Source of the DNA: an uncultured Mycoplasmataceae bacterium
GTDB taxonomy: Bacteria > Bacillota_I > Bacilli_A > Mycoplasmatales > Hepatoplasmataceae
Direction: 5' to 3'
NCBI GenBank assembly: GCA_947330515.1
Contig: CAMZOE010000020.1
Span: 1 to 32,941, forward strand
DNA length: 32,941 nucleotides
The notes beneath the pieces are model-generated. The model ran no database searches. It had not been told where the DNA came from and was given only the letters and a program-made list of their open reading frames with translations. Positions 25,361 to 32,941 of this stretch are shown piece after piece (within the stretch, counting starts at the first letter, position 1; the number at the start of each line of letters is the position of its first letter). The position numbers and the translations under genes are program-made.

Positions 25361-28198
25361 ATGAAATTTAAACAAAGTGATTTTATTAAAATAATTAATG
25401 CTAAAGAAAATAATTTAAAAAGCATTAGTGTCGATATTCCAAAAAATAAATTAGTCATCATTACTGGTGTTTCTGGGTCAGGGAAGTCTTCCCTGGCTTT
25501 TGACGTTATTTACAACGAAGGGAGAAGGAGATATGTTGATTCTCTTTCTACTTATGCTAGACAATTTCTTGGGGGGACTTCAAGACCGGATGTTGAATCA
25601 ATTGAAGGTCTTTCTCCTTCAATTGCTATTGACCAAAAAACAACTTCAAATAATCCTCGCTCTACTGTAGGGACAATTACAGAAATTTATGATTTTTATC
25701 GTTTGCTTTTCGCTAAAATTGGAGTTCCTTTTTGTCCTACTCATAATATTCCAATAACTTCACAAACAAATCATGAAATTATGAAACAAATTTTTAAAGA
25801 AAATCTTAATCATAAAATTCAAATTTTATCACCAATCATTGTTGGACAAAAAGGAAGTCATGAAGATGTTTTAATTAAATTAAAAAAAGATGGTTTTTTA
25901 AGAGTTAAAATTAATGGGAAAATCTTAAGATTGGAAGATGAGATTATTCTTTCAAAAACAAAAAAACATTATATTTCAATTTTCCTTGATCGAGTATTAG
26001 TAAATGAAGATAATGAAGATAGGATTCTTGAAGCAATTAATCTTGCTGGTCAATATTCAGAAGGGCTAATCGAAATAGAAGATTTAGATTTAGATAACTT
26101 AGAACTATATTCTAAAAATTTTGCATGTAAATTTGGTGATTTTCAAATTCCTAAAATAGAAACTAGAATGTTTTCTTTCAATTCTCCTATTGGAGCTTGT
26201 AATGAATGTAATGGTCTTGGTTTCCGTAAAAGAGTTACTTGAGATAGTATTGTCACTAATGAAAATTTTTCTATTCTTGAAGGTGGATTAAAATATTTTC
26301 CAATTAATTCTCAAAAAGGTTTAGATTGACAACAATTTTTAATTTTATTAAAATATCAAAAAATTGATATTAATAAATCTTTAAAAGATTATACTGATAA
26401 AGAAAAAGAAGTTGTATTATATGGTTCGAATGATATTGTTGATGTTGAACTTGAATCAAGTAATGGACATATACATAAAACTACAAAGCAACTTGAAGGA
26501 ATTGCTACTACAATAGAAAGAAGACATCTTTCTACTTCATCACAATCTGCAAGAGAATGATATGAAAAATTTCTTCATAAAACAACATGTACAGCTTGTG
26601 AAGGAAAACGTTTAAATCAACAAGCTTTATCAATTAAAATTATGGGTCAAGATATTTATGAAGTTACTAAAATGTCGATAAATGATGCTTATGAATGAAT
26701 TGATGCTTTAAAATTAACTCAAGAACAAAAACAAATTGCAGAGTTAGTTACTAAAGAAATTAAAGCAAGATTAACTTTTTTAAAAGATGTTGGTTTAGGA
26801 TATTTAACTTTAAATCGAACAGCAGGAACTTTATCTGGTGGTGAAAGTCAAAGGATTAGACTTGCAACACAAATAGGATCTAAATTAACAGGAGTTACTT
26901 ATGTTCTTGACGAACCATCAATTGGTTTGCATCAAAAAGATAATGCTAGATTAATCAACTCTTTAAAAAACATTAGAGATTTAGGAAATAATGTTATTGT
27001 AGTCGAGCATGATGAAGAAACGATGCTTGAAGCGGATCATATTATTGATATTGGTCCACTTGCTGGAAAAGATGGAGGAGAAATAATTGCTGAAGGTACT
27101 CCTCAACAAATTATGGATAATCCAAATTCTCTTACAGGAAGATTTCTATCAGGAAAAGAAACAATTGAATATAGTAGTAAAAGAAGAAAAGGAAACGGAA
27201 AAGAACTTGAAATTATTGGAGCGAGAGAAAATAATTTAAAACATTTAAATGTAAAAATTCCTTTAAAACAATTTGTTGCAATTACAGGATTAAGTGGTTC
27301 TGGAAAATCAACCTTAATTAACTCAATTCTTTATTTAGCAATTAAAAAAGAACTATCAAGAAATGGAGCTGATATTCTTCCAGGTAAACATTCTTCAATT
27401 AAAGGAATTGAACATATTAATAAAGTTATTAATATTTCTCAAGAACCAATTGGAAAAACACCACGTTCAAATCCGGCAACTTATACTTCTGTTTTTGATA
27501 ATATTCGAGATCTTTTTACAGAAACAAAAGAAGCAAAAATAAGAGGATATAAAAAAGGAAGATTTTCTTTTAATGTTAATGGGGGGAGATGTGAAAAATG
27601 TCAAGGGGATGGATTAATTAAAATTCCAATGCATTTCCTTCCGGATGTTTTTGTTAAATGTAGTGAATGTGATGGAAAAAGATATAATAAAGAAACATTA
27701 CAAGTAAAGTATAAAAATAAATCAATTGCAGATGTACTTGCAATGACAGTTAATGAGGCGGTTGATTTTTTCCAAGCTATTCCTCAAATTACTCATAAAT
27801 TATCGTTTTTAGAAAAAGTTGGTCTTGGTTATATAACTTTAGGTCATCCTTCAACTTTACTTTCTGGAGGAGAAGCACAAAGAATTAAATTAGCAACTTA
27901 TTTACAAAAAAAACCAACAGGAAAAACATTATATATTTTAGATGAACCAACAACTGGTCTTCATAATTACGATATAAAAATTTTATTAAAAATTCTTCAT
28001 GAAATTGTTGATAAAGGTGATTCTGTAATTGTAATCGAGCATAATTTAGATGTTATTAAAACTGCAGATTATGTTATTGATTTAGGACCAGAAGGTGGGA
28101 TTAATGGTGGAAGAGTAGTTGCTAAAGGAACACCAGAAGAAGTTGCTAAAAACCCTAAATCATTTACAGGAATGTATTTAAAATCATACTTAAAATAA
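25361..28198 (+). CDS. uvrA: Excinuclease ABC subunit A
   Basis: [34 protein letters not shown], two ABC cassettes, [12 protein letters not shown], zinc-finger CEKCQGDG...CSECDGKRY. Confidence 0.98.
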
Positions 28199-28211
28199 AA
28201 AGGAGAAAAAA

Positions 28212-29147
28212 ATGTTAAAAATGAAAAAGCTTTTAAAGAAGTTTTCATTCGAAATATTAGGAGAAGGAAACCTTTCTTCCGAAGAGATGTTAGTTAAGGG
28301 GGTTGGCTTTTTTTCAGATCTTTTCAATATGTGAAAAGATAGTATTGAATTTAAAAATAAAGTTGTTATTTGTGATCAAAAAATTGTAGAAATAATTATT
28401 GAACAAAATCCTCTTGAAAGTTTAAAAGAATTTTTTGAATATTTAGAAAAACAAGAATCAGTTCTTTTGGTTTTTATTAATTTTAAAGAAAATATTTTTA
28501 AAACTAAATATAATGAACTTTTAAATCTTGATGCTTTTATTTTTACTTCTTCATCATTCTCAAAAGAAGAACTAAATGCTACTTTAATTAACTATATTTA
28601 TCGTAAAAATGCAGAAGTAGAAAGAATTCATGGTTCGCTTATGAGCATTTATGGTGAAGGGGTAATTATCATCGGTGAAAGTGGAATTGGAAAAAGTGAA
28701 TTAGTGCTTAACTTACTTGAAAAAAATCATTTATTTGTTGCTGATGATGCGCTTGATATTGTTGAATTTGCTGGTGAATTATTTGGTAAATCTTCAAAAG
28801 CAGTAAAGAATTTTTTAGAAATTAGAGGAATTGGGATTATTGACATTAAAAGAGCTTTAGGGATAGAATCTATTTTGTTAGATACTAAAATTTCTTTAGT
28901 AATTGAATTAAAGCATCTTTCTCAAATTAAAAATAAAATTGATCGTCTTGGAACTAAGATTGATTCATTTAAAATTCATAATCAAAATGTTCCAAAGATT
29001 ACTATTCCTGTTTCTGAAGGTAGAAGTTTAAGTTCGATTGTAGAAATGGCAGTCATTGTTCATAAAATGAAAAAATATGATGGTTACGATTTTTTAAAAG
29101 AATTTAATAAAAATATAGATTCTTTAAAAGAAGAAGGAGAAGAATAA
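28212..29147 (+). CDS. hprK: HPr kinase/phosphorylase
   Basis: GEGVIIIGESGIGKSELVLNLLEKNHLFVADDA, LEIRGIGIIDIK motif. Confidence 0.95.
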
Positions 29148-29148
29148 A

Positions 29149-29174
29149 TTGAAAAATCTTAAAAAATTTTTCAA
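29149..29174 (+). other. Intercistronic hairpin just upstream of the lgt Shine-Dalgarno
   Basis: ttgaaaaat-cttaaaaa-atttttcaa, then AAAGGAG. Confidence 0.4.
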
Positions 29175-29186
29175 AAGGAGAGAACA

Positions 29187-30149
29187 ATGCTAGGAATAAA
29201 TGATCACTTTAATATTGGACCAATAACTTTTTATTGGTATGGAATTATTGTTGTTTTAGGATTTTTTGCTTCCGTACTATTTACTTTTTTAGAATGAAAG
29301 AAAAAAGGTTACTCAAAATATCATTTTAATAATATGTTTTGAGTAACTCTTGTTGCAGGACTTTGAGGAGCAAGAGTATGATTTTTAATTTTTAATCCAA
29401 GTGATATTACTTCCTTTTTTTCCTTTTTCCAAGTTTCACAAGGGAGAAGTATTTTAGGTAGTATCTTTTTTATTTGACTCGGTTTATTTCTTTATACTAA
29501 ATTTTTAGGTCCGGATATTGAATTTAGATATGTTATTTCAATAGTAATTCCTAATATGTTAATCGGTCAAGCAATTGGTAGATGAGGTAACTTTGTTGAT
29601 CAAAATGTTTATGGATTAATTGTTAATAATCCTAATGGAGGAATTTTTGGTTTTCTTCCTAATTTCATTAAGGATGCAATGTTTATTGATGGGAGTTATA
29701 GACAACCATTATTTTTATATGAATCATTAATTAATTTATTAGGATGATTCTTAATTGCTATTGTTGCAAAAAGATTTTACAAAATTAAACCAGGAACACA
29801 TTTTTCTTTATATATGATTTGATATGGTGTTACTAGAGCATCAATGGAAAACTTTAGAGCTGATGAATATATTATGAAAATAGGCAATTTTCATACATCT
29901 TTTTGATTAGCAATAATGTTTATCTTCATTGGTATTATTACTTTAATTTATTATCAATTTACATATAAACAAACATTGTTTTTCTTTAAATATAAAGCTA
30001 AATTTTATTTTTCATCATTGTTTAAAATAATCTTTTCTAAAAAAGAGTTAAGAGAAGAATATATTCAAGAATTTAAGTTAGAAAATAATTTTATTGAATC
30101 TAAAAGAGAATCATTTAATAAATCTATTTTAGACTATTATTTCAGATAA
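29187..30149 (+). CDS. lgt: Prolipoprotein diacylglyceryl transferase
   Basis: [52 protein letters not shown]. Confidence 0.93.
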
Positions 30150-30176
30150 AATAGGATATAAAATAAACCATAAAGT

Positions 30177-30182
30177 TATAAT
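30177..30182 (+). promoter_or_regulatory. Candidate -10 box of trxB
   Basis: Exact TATAAT in the lgt-trxB gap; AAAGGAG SD before the ATG at 30219. Confidence 0.45.
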
Positions 30183-30218
30183 AATAATAGTTAATATAAA
30201 TAAAAAAAGGAGAAAGTT

Positions 30219-31142
30219 ATGAATATATATGATCTTGTAATTGTTGGTTCAGGACCTGCGGGAGTTACAGCTGCGATTTATGGACAAAGAATGGGATTAA
30301 AAACTTTAATTGTTGAAAAAGGAGCACCAGGAGGGAGATTGCTTAATACTCATAGTATTGGTAATTATCCAGGATTTGAAAATATTTCTGGTGGTGATCT
30401 TTCAATGAAATTATTTAATCAAGCAACTAAATTAGGAGCTGAATATAAATTTGGAGAAGTTACTAAAATTAAAGATGAATATGAAAAAATAAAAACAGTA
30501 GTTGTTGGAGAAGAAGAAGTAAAAGCTAAAACTATTTTTATCTCAGCAGGAATGTCTCCAATGATGCTTAAAATCCCTAGAGTAGATGATTTTTATGGTA
30601 AAGGTGGTTTAGGAATATGTGTTATTTGTGATGCTGCTTTTCATAAAGGGAAACCAATTGCTTTAATTGGTGGTGGTAATTCTGCTACTGAAGAATCATT
30701 ATTTGCACAATCAATCGCTTCTAAAGTTTATTTAATTAATAAATTTTCTTCTTTAAAGGCAGAAAAAATTACTTTAGAAAGAATTAAAAAAACAGAAAAA
30801 ATTGAAGTTATGAATAATACAGAGGTAATTGAATTATTAGGTGATGAAAAACTTAGTGGAATAATGGTTAAAAATAACCAAACTAATGAAGTTTCTAAAA
30901 TTGAACTTTCAGGAGTTTTTGTGTATATTGGAAACTTACCTAATACCTCATTTATTCGTGGATTAGATATTTTAGATGATAATAATTTTATTCAAGTAAA
31001 TTATAAATTTGAAACTAAAATTCCAGGAATCTTTGCAGGTGGAGATGTTATAGAAAAACATTTTAGACAAATTACAACTTCTGTTTCAGATGGTACTGAA
31101 GCGGCGTTATGAGCAGCAAAATATATAGAAATGTTAGACTAA
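30219..31142 (+). CDS. trxB: Thioredoxin reductase
   Basis: VGSGPAGVTAAIYGQRMGLKTLIVEKGAPGGRL, GICVICDAAF (CxxC), ALIGGGNSATEESLF, GIFAGGDV; TGA(Trp) near C-terminus. Confidence 0.93.
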
Positions 31143-31145
31143 GGA

Positions 31146-32045
31146 ATGAATTCTAGTTTTAACTTAAAAATTAAGGAAGAAATTTTTTTTAATTTAGTAA
31201 ATGCAAAAGACAATAAAGCAAAAGATTTTTTAGTTTATTTTTTCTTGCTTAAATTTTTTAAATTTGAAAAAAATTCCGATTCTATATTAAAACCATCTAG
31301 AATAGAATTTTTAAATTCTTTTATGGAAAATTATTTACTTTTTTTAGGAATTTCTTATTGAAAGAAAGATAGATTGATATATTTTGATAAAACTAATACA
31401 CAGATAATTGAAAAATTTAAAGGGAAAATTAAAAGTAAAGTAAAAATGAATAAAAAACAAAATGCTTCTTTTGTTTTTTCTAGTCAATTTTTATTATCAG
31501 GATATATCAACGATCCAACTTCTAAGTATTATCATTTTGAAATTAGAGCAAATTCTACATGAGAAAAACATGTATTATTAAAAATTTTTGATGAAATAAA
31601 TATTGAACCAAAAGAAAGATATAAAAATAATACTCATTATTTATATATTAAAAAATCATCTTGAATCTCAGATATTTTAAAATTTATGAATGCTCCAGAT
31701 GCTGTATTTGCTTTTGAAGATCAAAGAATTGAACGAGATTTTCATGCACAACTAAAAAAAATAGATTCAATTAGTGAATATAATAATAAAAAAATTATTA
31801 GTGCTTCTAAAAAACAAAAAATTGCAATTCAATTTTTGATTGATAAAGATTTAATGAAAACATTTTCAGAAAATAAAGTAAATCTTGCATATTTAAGATT
31901 AGAAAATTTAAATCTTTCTTTAGAAGATTTAGCTTTTGAATATAATAAAAAATATGATAAAAATTTTTCAAAATCTACAATAAATCATTGATTGAGAGAG
32001 TTTAATAGTAAATATTATTTCTTAATTGGGGAAAATAAAAAATAA
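31146..32045 (+). CDS. whiA: WhiA-family DNA-binding protein
   Basis: FVFSSQFLLSGYINDPTSKYYHFEI and FEDQRIERDFHAQLKKID...A..KQ..AI.FL; code-4 readthrough; follows trxB. Confidence 0.8.
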
Positions 32046-32129
32046 ATGTTTTGTTATACTAAAGAAGTAAACAATATTTTATATATTTAACTAATAATGT
32101 TTTGTTTTGTGTTTTTACAATTTTAATTT

Positions 32130-32548
32130 AAGGAGAATAAATATAAAAAAGATAAAATAAATCAACAATCACAATCTATCTAAAAGGTAAAAAAAATAAA
32201 AAATCAATTAGACAAATTGGTTCATTAATAACAATAATAATTATATCTATTAATTTAGTATTCATTTTTTTATATGTTTTAATTGCATTTCTTTATACAC
32301 TTATTTATTTATTAAATTCTGATGACATAAGTGAAGTATTTGCGATTATTATATATTTTATTATTGCTTTAATTCCAGTGGTAATTATACTTCCTCTTAT
32401 TTCTTTTTCATTACATTATAATCGTAAATATTATAAAAATAAAAGTAATAAAATTGCTGCTGGAATTCTAGGAATATTCACAAGTTTTATTATTTTTGGT
32501 ATTTTAGTATTAATCGATAAAGCTAAAGCTGATGAAGTTGAGGTTTAA
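32130..32548 (+). pseudogene. Degenerate small membrane-protein gene (SD present, start codon absent, frameshift)
   Basis: AAGGAG at 32130-32135, then aataaatAT(-)AAAAAAGAT with no ATG/GTG/TTG. The long open frame 32156-32545 (NKSTITIYLKGKKNKKSIRQIGSLITIIIISINLVFIFLYV...KIAAGILGIFTSFIIFGILVLIDKAKADEVEV) has no usable start. Confidence 0.5.
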
Positions 32549-32628
32549 GAATTTATATTTAAAATTAAGAAAGCTAAATTATAAATATAAAAAAGATATT
32601 AATAATTTAACTTAAATATTTTTTTTGG

Positions 32629-32660
32629 AATCTACTTTTTTTAAAAAAAGTAGATTTTTT
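32629..32660. terminator. Rho-independent terminator
   Basis: aatctacttttttt / aaaaaaagtagatt perfect 14-bp arms followed by tttt. Confidence 0.75.
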
Positions 32661-32800
32661 AATTAAATTATTTAATTAATAAGGTGAAATAAATAAAGAT
32701 GTTGAAAAATAAAAAAAGAATGTATTTAATTTTATTGATTAAATTTTTTTAAAATTATTCAATAAGAATAGTCTTAATGAATATATAAAATATTTTAAAT

Positions 32801-32941
32801 TGGGATAGAGATTTTTTCCACTTTATAAAGCTAATTTTCTCCTCTTACTTCAAGAGGAGTTTTATTATCTAAACACCTTGAAATCTTATATTATTATAGT
32901 CATAAATAGCAAAATCTATCATAGAACTTAATTCTTTATAA
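32801..32941 (-). mobile_element. 3' end of an IS element (IS3-like), truncated by the window edge
   Basis: Minus-strand transposase-like C-terminus (32831-32941); putative element end at TGGGATAGAG (32801). Confidence 0.6.
32831..32941 (-). pseudogene. Transposase C-terminus (IS3-family-like), frameshifted, partial
   Basis: Minus strand YKELSSMIDFAIYDYNNIRFQ (frame A) joins CLDNKTPLEVRGEN* (frame B) at 32876-32877; matches the YNNxRxQ...TPxExR ending of IS3-family transposases. Confidence 0.55.

Noticed and set aside
25467-25670. 67-aa + strand ORF within uvrA in another frame
   Set aside because: Fully contained in the conserved UvrA ATPase region; chance overlap ORF.
29149-29174. hprK-lgt hairpin as a terminator
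   Set aside because: No T tract follows and an SD for lgt comes immediately after; more likely an intercistronic stem or chance A/T pairing.

Overview
AT-rich Mollicutes chromosome segment. It uses genetic code 4: in-frame TGA is read as Trp throughout, so many ORFs in the supplied track must be joined across TGA. Every confident gene is on the + strand. Order: gltX, HD-domain dNTPase-like, argS, rpoE(delta)-like, fba, rpmE, tdk, a HicA/HicB-like pair, prfA, prmC, Sua5/YrdC-type gene, glyA, upp, AtpI-like membrane gene, atpBEFHAGDC, DUF1146-like gene, secA, uvrB, APC permease, uvrA, hprK, lgt, trxB, whiA. A degenerate membrane ORF and the end of a minus-strand IS element close the window. Gene content and order look most like the Spiroplasma/Entomoplasma/M. 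mycoides side of Mollicutes (inference). Most of the window is conserved housekeeping. The best candidates for something new are: (1) a small self-contained HicAB-like toxin-antitoxin cassette between tdk and prfA, with a dyad over its -10 box, an intercistronic hairpin and its own terminator; (2) the accessory right end, with a start-codon-less membrane ORF, a possibly interrupted short gene with a T7 tract, and a frameshifted IS3-like transposase end. Secondary observations are a Na+-type ligand set in the ATP synthase c subunit, loss of the HRRxxxR motif in TrxB, a probably leaderless gltX, and gene-overlap lengths that fit the loss of UGA as a stop. No rRNA, tRNA or CRISPR array was recognised. 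No database or folding tools were used.
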